A DNA stretch of 64,000 nt from Nitrospirota bacterium. Lineage in GTDB: Bacteria; JACPQY01. The position numbers and the translations under genes were made by a program. Below, piece by piece: positions 42,873-51,963 of this stretch. Every line of letters starts with the position of its first letter. The stretch's first letter is position 1. The stretch spans positions 89,740-153,739 of the forward strand of contig JACPQY010000011.1 of NCBI GenBank assembly GCA_016190245.1, in the 5' to 3' direction. Below the pieces are notes generated by a model. The model searched no databases and had not been told where the DNA came from. It saw only the letters and a program-made list of their open reading frames with translations.

Positions 42873-45113
42873 TCAGGCGAACCTCCTTCCGGGCAGGCAG
42901 GGCATGTGAGGCCCGGCTTCCGAATTCGGGTGCGGAACGATGCCCGCCCGACCGGGGAGGTGCTCCGGAGGAAGCGTCGTCTGAGAACAGTCAACTCTCC
43001 GGAACAGTTTATCGAGATGGACATTGGAGAACAGGCGAATGATTCCCTCGTCACCACGCCCGAAGAGCCGCGCATGTCTCTCGAGCATTTCGACCTGTTC
43101 GGCGTCGTGAAAGAATCGTGCTCGCTTCGGCGCTGGGAAGGCGTACTCCCCGAATTCGCGCGGAGAGGGGTCTGAGACGAACCGCTGTACATCGTAGCGC
43201 AATTCGACCTCGCGGTGCTGGGACTCTCCCTCCAGCAGGTCCCGTTTTCGGAGTACCTCGTAGGTGAGAATGTCATCCACAAACTCCTCGATGCCTTCGC
43301 GCATTTTCCCGGCCTCGCCAAGGGCGGTCAGAGCCGTGTTGCGCGCGATCTCCGCCAGGCGGGTCATGTGGCGCGTGATAGCCATTGCCTTGTACTTGAA
43401 GAGCACGATGGTGCCCAGCTCACCCCTCAAGTACCGCTCCACATTCTCGGGTCTGCGTGTGAATTCGAGCAGTGCGTCCTTGGACTCCCACAGCTCATCC
43501 CGCGTCTCGGCCAGGAAATCGTCAAAGAAATCCTTGATCCCGGACTGCCCTCGACTCTCGAAGATGGATCTCAGCCACGCAAACCCGGACAGTCCGGCCT
43601 GCTTCAACAGTCGCAGCAGACCCTTGTAGGTACCCTCGTTGTGGAAACAGGCGACGACCAAATCGAACTGCCTGCAGGCAAAATAATCCTCAAACGAAAG
43701 GGTGAGCGATGAAACGCAGATCTCCTCGATCTCCGCCGAAGTCACGCTTCCGAGGGGTGTGACGTAATGCCCGAAGCATCGCGGCAATACGCGGAAACGG
43801 GTCTGGAGTCCGTGTTTCTTGCGCGTCTCCGATGAGGTCAGTTCCGTGCCGGGAAGCATCATGGCCTGATGCGTCAACACACTCTTGAAACCCGCGTCGA
43901 TCACGAGCTCGAGGGATCGCAGGTGTTTCTCCCTCGTGTCGCCCGGCAGACCCAGAATGACCTCCGAGCAGCTGTTTGCGCCAACCTCGTCTGCTTTGAG
44001 GGAAAGATCCAGGAGTTTGTCCGTATCGATGTTCGATCGTTTGATGTTCTTCAGGACCTCGGGGTCCATACTCTGCACGGATCCCGAGATCCGCAACGCG
44101 CCACGGATGAGCTTCGCCGATTCAAGGACGCGCAGCTTGTGGCTCTTTCCCGTGGTGGCGTTGACATATTCCGGCCACCCAAACATCTCCCTGGATGCTG
44201 CAAGCGCCCGGCACGTTTCCAAGTCATCCAGGTACATGCCGAAATTCGAATCCGCAATATACAGGTCGTTTCGTCCGCCCCTCGAGCGACGCTCGGCCAT
44301 CTTGCGTCCGATGTAGGCTATCTCTGCGGCTACCTTCTCCCTCCCGTTCCTGTAGACCTTGCCATAGTAGTTCAACCCCTCGACGCAAAAAGTGCATGAG
44401 AACGGGCAGCCGCGGTTCGTCTGGACAATGGGCATCAGATTCCCGTCGAAAAACTCGTCCAGCAGTCCCATCAGGTACGGGGAGGGTATGACGGTGAGGT
44501 CGCGGAGCCGGTCGGCATTCGGAGGTCCGATGAATTGCCCGTCGGAGGTCCGACAATGAACTCCCGACAGGCGGAAACGCTGAAGATGCCGCTTGTCGTA
44601 TGAGACATCTGCACAGGCCTGCAAAAGCCCGCAGAAGGCAGCTTCGCCTTCCTTCACCACGTAGAAGTCAATCGCCGGATGCTCTCGAAGAAAGGCCTCC
44701 TGCTCCGGCGTTTCAATGGGATAGTTTGGGCCTCCGAATACGACGAGCGTCTCTTCGCTGATTCCCTTGACCAGCTGGGCGATGGCGTAGGACAATTCAA
44801 GATTCCAGACATAGTTGCTGAACCCAAGAATCCGCGGCTTCTCCTTCTGCAAGGCCGTTATCAGCTTCTCCGGATACTTGAACAGCCTGACCCTGGGTTT
44901 CGGCTTCACGTTCGCAAGGACGAAGGCGGCCAGGCTTCCGATGGCAGCCGGGATCACATCCGAAGAAACCTGCCGCTGGGTGTAGGTCAGATCTGCGATC
45001 CAGACGAGAGCCTCCGTTCCTCCGCGCGAGGCCGCGAATTCTCCGGGGTACCGAGGAGACCCGGGCCCGGGCGCTTGTCCCGCTCCGGGGCCGTTCTTGA
45101 AATCACTCACCAC
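42873..45113 (-). CDS. Large B12-binding-domain radical SAM protein
   Basis: 746 residues, longer than the other members here. The cobalamin-type N-terminus includes PAAIGSLAAFVLANVKPKPRV and VVFGGPNYPIETPEQEAFLREHPAIDFYVVKEGEAAF. The iron-sulfur motif is C-P-F-S-C-T-F-C. EVILGLPGDTREKHLRSLELVIDAG is the late-barrel segment. An extra C-terminal region of about 280 residues, mainly helical, follows the usual domains and may recognise a large substrate. A GTG/ATG choice upstream is not obvious; the ATG used is the first. Substrate unknown. Confidence 0.84.
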   Translation of the reverse strand: MVSDFKNGPGAGQAPGPGSPRYPGEFAASRGGTEALVWIADLTYTQRQVSSDVIPAAIGSLAAFVLANVKPKPRVRLFKYPEKLITALQKEKPRILGFSNYVWNLELSYAIAQLVKGISEETLVVFGGPNYPIETPEQEAFLREHPAIDFYVVKEGEAAFCGLLQACADVSYDKRHLQRFRLSGVHCRTSDGQFIGPPNADRLRDLTVIPSPYLMGLLDEFFDGNLMPIVQTNRGCPFSCTFCVEGLNYYGKVYRNGREKVAAEIAYIGRKMAERRSRGGRNDLYIADSNFGMYLDDLETCRALAASREMFGWPEYVNATTGKSHKLRVLESAKLIRGALRISGSVQSMDPEVLKNIKRSNIDTDKLLDLSLKADEVGANSCSEVILGLPGDTREKHLRSLELVIDAGFKSVLTHQAMMLPGTELTSSETRKKHGLQTRFRVLPRCFGHYVTPLGSVTSAEIEEICVSSLTLSFEDYFACRQFDLVVACFHNEGTYKGLLRLLKQAGLSGFAWLRSIFESRGQSGIKDFFDDFLAETRDELWESKDALLEFTRRPENVERYLRGELGTIVLFKYKAMAITRHMTRLAEIARNTALTALGEAGKMREGIEEFVDDILTYEVLRKRDLLEGESQHREVELRYDVQRFVSDPSPREFGEYAFPAPKRARFFHDAEQVEMLERHARLFGRGDEGIIRLFSNVHLDKLFRRVDCSQTTLPPEHLPGRAGIVPHPNSEAGPHMPCLPGRRFA

Positions 45114-45252
45114 GGTTGAGGACTCACCGGCGGTTGTAGTCGACGAGGGCGCATCTCATCGAGGTGGAGGCCTGATGGATATCCGGGCATTGCTCATGGC
45201 AAGTTCGAAGTCGGTGAAACGGATGAACAGATGAACACATGAAGGCGTACGT

Positions 45253-47022
45253 CTATTTCTTCCGACAATAGAAAGTCATGAAACTGCCCCAGAAGGGGGG
45301 AGAAACGCCGTTTCCGTCGAGGAGCCGAAGCAAGTTCTCCCTTGTGAAATATCGTGTTTCGAAAAAGGGGAATTCCTCCTTTTCCACCTCGAACCCGTGG
45401 TCTTCGAGGAAATGGCGCAGGGAGATGCGGGAGAAAAGGGAGACATGGGTCTGGTCGTGAAGCAGGCGATACCGTTCCTTGTAGCGACCGGCCATCGCGC
45501 CGTCGAAGTCCGGCGTGGCGACGATCAGGGCGCCTCCCGGCCTGAGGAGGCCGTAAACCAGGCCAAGCTCCTCTTCCGGCCGGGGAAGATGCTCGATGAC
45601 ATGGTTCATGACCACGAGATCGAAATGGTCTTTCGCGAAGCCGGCGTCTCGGAGCCTGCCTGTGAAAACGCGGCCATGCTGCGAAGCCACGTCAGCCGCC
45701 TTGGCCGAGAGCTCCACGCCGTAGACTTCCCACTTGTCGCTCACGGCGGAGAGGAGTTCTCCCGTGCCGCAACCGAGGTCCAGGAGGCGACCGCCCGGCA
45801 GGGTGCTGATGTAGGCAAGGATGTCGCCCAGGTCATCCAAGCGTTGCTCCCGCTCCTCCATGCGGTCGCGAACCCGGCCGTCCGGATCCTCCACTCTCCC
45901 CCAGTACCCTTCTTCGAAGGCGTCCTCTCGGGCCCGTGACTCCCGCCGGCGGTAGTACAGGCCCCGCTTTTTGCGCTCACGGACTTGGAGCAGGCGTTCA
46001 GTGAGGACGAGGTCCTCGTAGCTGTCGATCTCAAGATTCTTCGGGAAGGCGATGCTGCAGAGACCGACGTCGCCGAAGAGCCTGCACCGATGCCGTAGGA
46101 ACCCGTCTTTCCTGAAGGCCCAGGCATTTCCAGCCTCCCGTTTCCGCGGCGTACGCATCTGGCGGGGCACGCGAGGCGTCATCACGTCGTCGAGCCCGAA
46201 AAAGAAGCCGTAGTCTTCGACGACAAACGCGGCGCTGTCATACCCGTCTTCGTTGACCTTGGCGATGAGGAGCGAGAAGTCCGTCGGCTCACTCAGGGGG
46301 GATGTCGCCTGCGCGAATAGGACCGTTTCGAATTCCTCACCGGCTTTCTCCAACTCCTCAAGAGCGTGTAACACCGCCTCCTCCGAGGTCGACTCGTCTC
46401 TGGCCAGATCTTTCGGTCGATCTACCAAGACCACCTCCGGGAAGTCCCGCAGGACATCCCTAATCCTGCCGCTTTCGGTCGAGACCACCACCTTGTCGAT
46501 TTCGGGTGTGTGGAGACACGTTTCGACCACGTAGGCGAGGAGAGGCTTGCCCATGATCAGTTTCAAGTTCTTGAGAGGAATACTCTTCGATCCTCCCCGC
46601 GCCGGGATGATGGCCACGGTTCGCGGCTTGGGATGGGGACCTTTCAGAAGCTCCGCCCACTCCAACACCTCCGTGATCCTTCCCCGATCGTCGAGGACGG
46701 GGATCTTCTCGATCCTCGTGCTGACCATCAGGTTCTTCGCTTTCTCCTCCAAGCCGGGGGTTCCCGACCGGATAGATCGAAATTCCCTTCTCATGACCAA
46801 TCCGACAGCCGCATCGAGCTCAAGGCCACGCAGGATGCCCCGGCGAATGTCGCCGTCCGTGACGGTTCCCAGCAGCCTGCGGTCGGGGTCGACCACGAAG
46901 AGGATACGCTCGGATGTCTCGCTGAGCTTCCTCAGCGCCTCGCCAAGGCTTATCCCGTCAGAGATCAGCAGCAGGGACAGATCCGACTGCAGCCGCCTTG
47001 AGTGGAACGACGAGTCGGTCAT
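45253..47022 (-). CDS. Trifunctional fusion: CBS pair + CMP-nonulosonate cytidylyltransferase + SAM methyltransferase
   Basis: 589 residues in three parts. Residues 1-130 hold two CBS motifs (ILFVVDPDRRLLGTVTDGDIRRGI and KIPVLDDRGRITEVLEWAELL), which usually bind an adenine nucleotide and regulate. Residues 135-345 are a NeuA-type transferase with AIIPARGGSKSIPLKNLKLIMGKPLLAYV and VLFAQATSPL. Residues 385-585 are a class I methyltransferase with LLDLGCGTGELLSAV and VVMNHVIEHLPRPEEELGLVYGLLRPGGALIVATP. CBS plus nucleotidyltransferase occurs in PtmE-type proteins; the added methyltransferase is unusual. The reading frame is intact through all junctions. Confidence 0.88.
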   Translation of the reverse strand: MTDSSFHSRRLQSDLSLLLISDGISLGEALRKLSETSERILFVVDPDRRLLGTVTDGDIRRGILRGLELDAAVGLVMRREFRSIRSGTPGLEEKAKNLMVSTRIEKIPVLDDRGRITEVLEWAELLKGPHPKPRTVAIIPARGGSKSIPLKNLKLIMGKPLLAYVVETCLHTPEIDKVVVSTESGRIRDVLRDFPEVVLVDRPKDLARDESTSEEAVLHALEELEKAGEEFETVLFAQATSPLSEPTDFSLLIAKVNEDGYDSAAFVVEDYGFFFGLDDVMTPRVPRQMRTPRKREAGNAWAFRKDGFLRHRCRLFGDVGLCSIAFPKNLEIDSYEDLVLTERLLQVRERKKRGLYYRRRESRAREDAFEEGYWGRVEDPDGRVRDRMEEREQRLDDLGDILAYISTLPGGRLLDLGCGTGELLSAVSDKWEVYGVELSAKAADVASQHGRVFTGRLRDAGFAKDHFDLVVMNHVIEHLPRPEEELGLVYGLLRPGGALIVATPDFDGAMAGRYKERYRLLHDQTHVSLFSRISLRHFLEDHGFEVEKEEFPFFETRYFTRENLLRLLDGNGVSPPFWGSFMTFYCRKK

Positions 47023-47056
47023 CCTACCGGATCGGGTCGCGGCAGGGACGAACGGG

Positions 47057-47953
47057 TCAAACCCTTTCCAGCCCCGCCATGAGCGTATCGCATAGTCCCA
47101 ACGACGCGAGCTGGGCTTCGTAGGCGGCGTTGAGCGCCGGCGAGTCCAGGAAGCTCCAGATCATGTGCCCACCTTTCATGCCTCGTGCCAACCAGTAGAG
47201 ATGGTTCGAGAGGGGATACCGCTGGACCTGCTTCAGGAAGGCGAGCCGGAATCCCGCCTGGGTTGAAAGCACCCGGAGATTTTCCGACGTAAACAGATAC
47301 AGATGACATCCCCAATATCCGAAGTCCGCGAAGGCCCTCGACCGGTAAAGCGTGTAGAGGGCGTCGTTGGGGCTGGGGACCTCGAGGATGACCTGGCCTC
47401 CCGGCGCCAAGAAGCGGGAGAGGTTCCCGAGCGTTTCCCTGGGATCGGGAAGGTGCTCCAGCACGTGAAAGAGAGTGATGAAATCGTAGCGCCTCTTGAC
47501 TTCTGAGAGAGACGAGTAGACATGTATTCCCCTTTTGCGGTGGTGGGCTTTCCACCCCTTTTCGATCTCGAGACCCTCCGCGAGCTGTGCCGACTGTCGC
47601 GCAAGTGCGACGAAGCCGCCTGACCCGCACCCGAAGTCCAGCACGGCCTTGTTCTGCAAGAGCTGTTCGCAGAACTCGTAGCGGCGCTTGTCGTCTGCGG
47701 CCGTCATGCGGAGAATGTCTTCGATACCGTCCACCGGGTCGTCGTGCATCGCTCCATTCTCGTAGAACCCTTCCTCGATGTGGTCGAACGAAGACAGGGC
47801 CACCAGACCGCACGCAGCGCATTCGAACACATCCACGTCGCCTCGATCTCTGACCCCCTTGTGCCTGAGGCGCAGATCCCTGTGCCCACAGAGGTAGCAG
47901 GCCCTCGTGTTCTCCAGGCCCCTCGAGGGCCCACGCCTGGGCCGAGCCTTCAT
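47057..47953 (-). CDS. Zinc-ribbon class I SAM methyltransferase
   Basis: 298 residues from MKARPRRG, with a G-rich stretch just upstream. Four N-terminal cysteines, CYLCG and CAACG, form a zinc ribbon as in sugar C-methyltransferase-like proteins. LLQNKAVLDFGCGSGGFVALAR, ITLFHVLEHLPDPRETLGNLSRFLAPGGQVILEVPSPNDALY give the methyltransferase core. A typical companion of surface-glycan genes, methylating or modifying nucleotide-activated sugars. The next gene downstream starts 34 bp later. Confidence 0.84.
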   Translation of the reverse strand: MKARPRRGPSRGLENTRACYLCGHRDLRLRHKGVRDRGDVDVFECAACGLVALSSFDHIEEGFYENGAMHDDPVDGIEDILRMTAADDKRRYEFCEQLLQNKAVLDFGCGSGGFVALARQSAQLAEGLEIEKGWKAHHRKRGIHVYSSLSEVKRRYDFITLFHVLEHLPDPRETLGNLSRFLAPGGQVILEVPSPNDALYTLYRSRAFADFGYWGCHLYLFTSENLRVLSTQAGFRLAFLKQVQRYPLSNHLYWLARGMKGGHMIWSFLDSPALNAAYEAQLASLGLCDTLMAGLERV

Positions 47954-48103
47954 GCCCCCCCCCAATCCCTCGGCGCACCCTGCCGCGTCATGATCGGGCA
48001 CGCCCTGGCACCGGGCCGGAGCGCGGTAACGGGACGGCGGGAGCGAGGATCGACGCTCGGGCGGAGAACGCAATCCTGGCAGACACACTCGCGCCAGAGG
48101 CCT

Positions 48104-48148
48104 GATCGCCGGCCCCCGGGAAGGTGAAGCCGGGAGTTTGAGGCGATC
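48104..48148. other. Hairpin in the gap between radical SAM and methyltransferase genes
   Basis: GATCGCC/GGCGATC arms enclose a CCCCCGGG- and CCGGGAG-rich interior. It lies in a 247-bp gap without a gene. It might be an mRNA processing site or a weak terminator; no T run is present. Confidence 0.3.
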
Positions 48149-48200
48149 CTAGTAGGGGATGGCGGAAACTTTGCAAGGAGGACGTGTGGAAACCACCGCA

Positions 48201-49757
48201 CTAGGCCGCCGCCGGCACCCCTTGTGATGGGCCCACTGGATTCAAGGGGGCTTCGAGGGTTGCCGCCCGGAAGAACTCCTTCCGGTAGACTTGTGCATAC
48301 TCGTTGAGGATCCTCAGTCCCTCGTCGTCTGACTTCTCGGCTCGCTCGATCCGCGGCCATTCACTCTTTGGAAACCTCACGTAAAGCGGGAATACCCTTT
48401 GGAACGCCATGAGCTGCCCGTGCGAGATGTGAGGTTGGCGGATGGCGGGCTTCATGTTCAGATCCGTGGCCATCTCACGCGCGCCCCAGTAGCCCTTCTT
48501 CACGCAGTACTCGCGCAACCACGTTCCGCCGTAGGGCTGAAAGATGTACGCCGACACACCTTCGGCGAAGAACTCGCGGTTGAGGTTCACCGTATCCATC
48601 ATCATGTCTCGTGTCTCGTCGGGGAAGCCGATGATGTTGTTGACCGAGAGTTGGATCTTGGACGCCGCAACCATGCGACACCCCCGGATCACGCGTTCAT
48701 TCGAGACAGGCCTTCTGAGCATGGAGCGCCTGTAGGCCTCGTTCCCGCTCTCGACGCCGACGCTCATCCGGAAGCACCCGATGTCCTCGAGATCTCGAAT
48801 GTTGCGTTCGGTCAGCGTTTCGGGCCGGGTGTTGAACCAGAAGGGCAGCCGAATTTCCTTGTACCCCTCCACAAACTCCTGGAAGCGACGTTTGGACATG
48901 GCGAGGAAGGTTTCCGACACGAAATAGAAGAACTGGACGTTGTACTTCGCCCGGTAGAATCCGATCTCGTCCAGGATCTGCTTCATCGGCTTGTCTCGGA
49001 GCCATTCCCCCTGCTCCTTGAACGTCTCCTCGAAGGCGGGGGCGGAGCAGTATGCACATTTGTACATGCAACCACGGGAAAACTCGACGGGCACCATCCT
49101 CCACATCTTGCCGGACATCGGGCGCACGAAGCGGTCCCTCTCGAAGATCTCAAAATCCAGATAAGGGAGGGCGGCCGCGTTCTGCACACTCGACTTGGGA
49201 TTCCGGTACTCCTTGCCGTCCTTCTTCACCCAGATGTTGGGGACGGCCGCGTAGTCCTCCCCGCGAGCCATCTTCTCGCACAACTGGACCATGCATTCCT
49301 CACCTTCACCGACGCAGACCATGTCCACAACATCTTCCTCGAAAACCTCCTCCGGCCTGAAGATGGCGTGGACTCCTCCCACGATGGTCGGGATGCCCAA
49401 GTCCCGAACCCGTCTCAGCAAGGCGACCCCGTTGGGAAAAGTCGGCTCCACCGAAGAGAGCCCGATCAGGTGGGGCTGGTACTCCAGAACCTTCCTCCGG
49501 AAGTCCTCGAACTGGTCGCTCTGTCTGTAGGAGATGCCGACATCCTCCCAGTTGAAGACCGGCACCTGCAGCAGCGCCACCCTCTCTTCGTCACACGTCT
49601 TCTCGTCTCGTCCGGGATAGAACGTGTTGTCGAAGAGATCCACCCTGAAACCCGCACGTTTGAGGGCGCCCGAAAGAGAAGAGATGCTCACAGGAATCAG
49701 GTTCTCCATTGGGGAATTGGAATAGACGAGAAGAACGCGGAAGCCCTCATTTCCCAC
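48201..49757 (-). CDS. B12-binding-domain radical SAM protein
   Basis: 518 residues. The N-terminus (RVLLVYSNSPMENLIPVSISSLSGALKRAGFRVDLFDNTF, later IVGGVHAIFRPEEVFEEDVVDMVCVGEGEECM) is the cobalamin-binding domain. The cluster motif is C-M-Y-K-C-A-Y-C. MSVGVESGNEAYRRSMLRR, NNIIGFPDETRDMMMDTV are standard for the class. It is the first gene behind an operator-bearing promoter and may lead a transcription unit running to the downstream methyltransferase and fusion genes. Confidence 0.86.
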   Translation of the reverse strand: MGNEGFRVLLVYSNSPMENLIPVSISSLSGALKRAGFRVDLFDNTFYPGRDEKTCDEERVALLQVPVFNWEDVGISYRQSDQFEDFRRKVLEYQPHLIGLSSVEPTFPNGVALLRRVRDLGIPTIVGGVHAIFRPEEVFEEDVVDMVCVGEGEECMVQLCEKMARGEDYAAVPNIWVKKDGKEYRNPKSSVQNAAALPYLDFEIFERDRFVRPMSGKMWRMVPVEFSRGCMYKCAYCSAPAFEETFKEQGEWLRDKPMKQILDEIGFYRAKYNVQFFYFVSETFLAMSKRRFQEFVEGYKEIRLPFWFNTRPETLTERNIRDLEDIGCFRMSVGVESGNEAYRRSMLRRPVSNERVIRGCRMVAASKIQLSVNNIIGFPDETRDMMMDTVNLNREFFAEGVSAYIFQPYGGTWLREYCVKKGYWGAREMATDLNMKPAIRQPHISHGQLMAFQRVFPLYVRFPKSEWPRIERAEKSDDEGLRILNEYAQVYRKEFFRAATLEAPLNPVGPSQGVPAAA

Positions 49758-49836
49758 GGGACCCCCCCACGATTCTGGTAATGGGGACCGTAAACATCAC
49801 CATATATGGATACAACCCCTTAGACTCTGTTTTGAT

Positions 49837-49865
49837 ACACTACAATATGTTGTGGTATCTGTCAA
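49837..49865 (-). promoter_or_regulatory. Promoter with TACAA-N4-TTGTG operator (site C)
   Basis: TTGACA, 17-bp spacer, TAGTGT on the minus strand in an AT-rich stretch. The palindrome TACAA-TATG-TTGTG (49841-49854, one mismatched pair) sits in the spacer at the same position as in the 20037-20065 promoter. Confidence 0.55.
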
Positions 49866-49888
49866 GATGCCGCGGCGTTGTTCGTGTA

Positions 49889-51919
49889 CTAACTGAACAG
49901 TTCGGCCGAGGCGGCACGTTCTTGAGTCCGTGGCGTCACATTCTCTATCCTGGCCTTGAGGCGGCTTAGGTACTGATCCCTCGACCCAGGGAAGTCGCAG
50001 TAACGCCCCAGGAAGTCCGTAACCTTGCACCGGTCCATCGGGTTGTCTCCCACGCCCAGGATTTCGAGGACGTGGAGCCTTAGATCTGAAGGAGAATACG
50101 CGTAGCGGCCAAGGTCTGTCTTGCCCGACAGGGGGCTGTTGTCCACGCACGAAGGGGTGCGCAGGACGACGACCGGACAGCCGGAAGCCAAGCCGTCGAA
50201 CACCGCCGACGATTCGAGGGTGACCATCACTTTCGCGTCACGCAGGAGCGTGGGAAGCCGCTCCTGGGAAAAGACGAACCTGGCCTCGGCGGCACGTCCG
50301 AGGCTTTCTCGGATCTCCCGGAGATCTGTGCTTGGATGGTTCTTGACGACAATCTCCACATCCACCAGATCCGCCAGAGCCTCATACGTCCAATCTAATA
50401 TCTCCAAGGACCGCGGCAGGCCGGTCGATAGGGCCACCACCAGCTTGCTCCTGCGGGACCGCCAGTCCAGCCACTCGGAGAGGAGCTTGGGGTAGTCAGG
50501 GAATCGCATCGGTCCCAATATCACCAGGGCGTCGCTCGGCCAGCCCTCCGCGAGGAGCGACTTCGCGGGGATCTCTCCCACACAGGCCAGCCAATCGGGG
50601 TACGGCTGAACGGACTCCAGCCTGCGGCGCTCGAATTCGCGCGGATCCGCGTGGTAGCTCAGCAGGAGCTCAGGTAGCGACGAATGCTGGATCCCGATGG
50701 TCGTCGTGGATCCTGCTTCGCAGGAGGCGAAATTGAGCGCCTTTTCCCACGGCTGAAACTCGCACGAGTAGTAGAGGAAGCGCGGCTGCGCCTCGGACAG
50801 GACGCGCCTGAAGGCCCTGTAGTGCGTCAGCATCATCATGAGGTGTGACCCTGCGAAGGATGCCGCCCACTCTTCCGCCATCAAGGGCCAGATAGGGAGG
50901 CCCGAGACGAACCGGGTCTTTCTGAGGATGCCGAGCAGCCGGAGGCTGCGCCAGGCGGACCAGACGGTCGCCCCGGCGGCCCAGAGAAGGTCCGTCCATT
51001 CGGTCCATTCTTTGACGAGAGAGAACCGGTAGCCTTCGGCCGCCAGGCGCCCCGCCAACGCCACACTGCTAGAAAAGTCATAGCCCTCCCGATTCACGAT
51101 GAGCGCCACCCACGCGAGGTCCGACGCGTTCTCGCGCTCCAACGCGTCTTGAAGAGGCGCGAAGTAGCTGTCCACGAACTTCGAGCGCCCCATGGCTTCC
51201 GCATCGGGGAAGGGGAAGTAGTTGACGAAGAGGTGCTTGACGTTTCTGAAGTGGAGGCGGCGTTTCCGAAAAGGCGGCATCATCTGCCCCACAAGCCTCA
51301 TTTTCCGCAGCTCCAGAAGGAGCCACTTGAGAGAGCCGGCAAGGGCCGAGCAAAGGAACATGGCAAAGGACCGCCCTGGTGACGGCGCCAGATCCACAAC
51401 TTTGCTTCCCCGGGTCCTCGCCCACTGCACAACGCACTGGGACAGAGCGGGCTGACCGATCGCCACCCAGACCTCGTCCCAGCGCCCCTCGCCTAGGATC
51501 CTCGAAAGGACGGACAATCGGACCAGGTTGGCATAGAAGGGGGAGGACCACGTATCCTTCTTAGCCGGAAGAGAAAAATCCCACAGAGAAAAAGCGAGCC
51601 CGGGAAGACGAAGCGCCTCTCTCAGCGACTGACCGGATCGGAGCCGCCCGCAGGAGAAGTCGTGCAACCATCGTAGGAACTCTGGTTTCAGGGCGAAGGC
51701 CTGCTCGTGAAACCATTCATTGAAGGGGAGAACCTCGATGCCTGCCCGGTGGGGCGGAGTCAACTCCTTGAGCAATTCTCTCAACCAACCGCTCCTCCCG
51801 CCTATCGGACAGAGGACAAGAGACGCGAGAGACTCCTTCGTTCGAAGGATCTCGACGAGAGTCCGTCCCGGAACCTTGCCGTCCACCACGAGGAGCACGC
51901 GAGAGGCCGGGGCGCTCAT
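49889..51919 (-). CDS. Surface carbohydrate biosynthesis protein, GT-B-like
   Basis: 676 residues from MSAPASRVLLVVDGKVPGRTL; the longer frame runs into the neighbouring methyltransferase gene. I cannot name a family with certainty. TIGIQHSSLPELLLSYH, DWLACVGEIPAKSLLAEGWP, VEIVVKNHPSTDLREI and VMVTLESSAVFDGLASGCPVVVLRTPS have the order expected for the second half of a GT-B-type transferase of the CDP-glycerol/capsule kind. There is one possible membrane-associated helix near 230-250. It likely uses one of the activated sugars made in the island. Confidence 0.65.
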   Translation of the reverse strand: MSAPASRVLLVVDGKVPGRTLVEILRTKESLASLVLCPIGGRSGWLRELLKELTPPHRAGIEVLPFNEWFHEQAFALKPEFLRWLHDFSCGRLRSGQSLREALRLPGLAFSLWDFSLPAKKDTWSSPFYANLVRLSVLSRILGEGRWDEVWVAIGQPALSQCVVQWARTRGSKVVDLAPSPGRSFAMFLCSALAGSLKWLLLELRKMRLVGQMMPPFRKRRLHFRNVKHLFVNYFPFPDAEAMGRSKFVDSYFAPLQDALERENASDLAWVALIVNREGYDFSSSVALAGRLAAEGYRFSLVKEWTEWTDLLWAAGATVWSAWRSLRLLGILRKTRFVSGLPIWPLMAEEWAASFAGSHLMMMLTHYRAFRRVLSEAQPRFLYYSCEFQPWEKALNFASCEAGSTTTIGIQHSSLPELLLSYHADPREFERRRLESVQPYPDWLACVGEIPAKSLLAEGWPSDALVILGPMRFPDYPKLLSEWLDWRSRRSKLVVALSTGLPRSLEILDWTYEALADLVDVEIVVKNHPSTDLREIRESLGRAAEARFVFSQERLPTLLRDAKVMVTLESSAVFDGLASGCPVVVLRTPSCVDNSPLSGKTDLGRYAYSPSDLRLHVLEILGVGDNPMDRCKVTDFLGRYCDFPGSRDQYLSRLKARIENVTPRTQERAASAELFS

Positions 51920-51963
51920 CTCAGCGGGCGGCTGGCAAAGGCCTCGGGCACCTGCCGTCCGCG

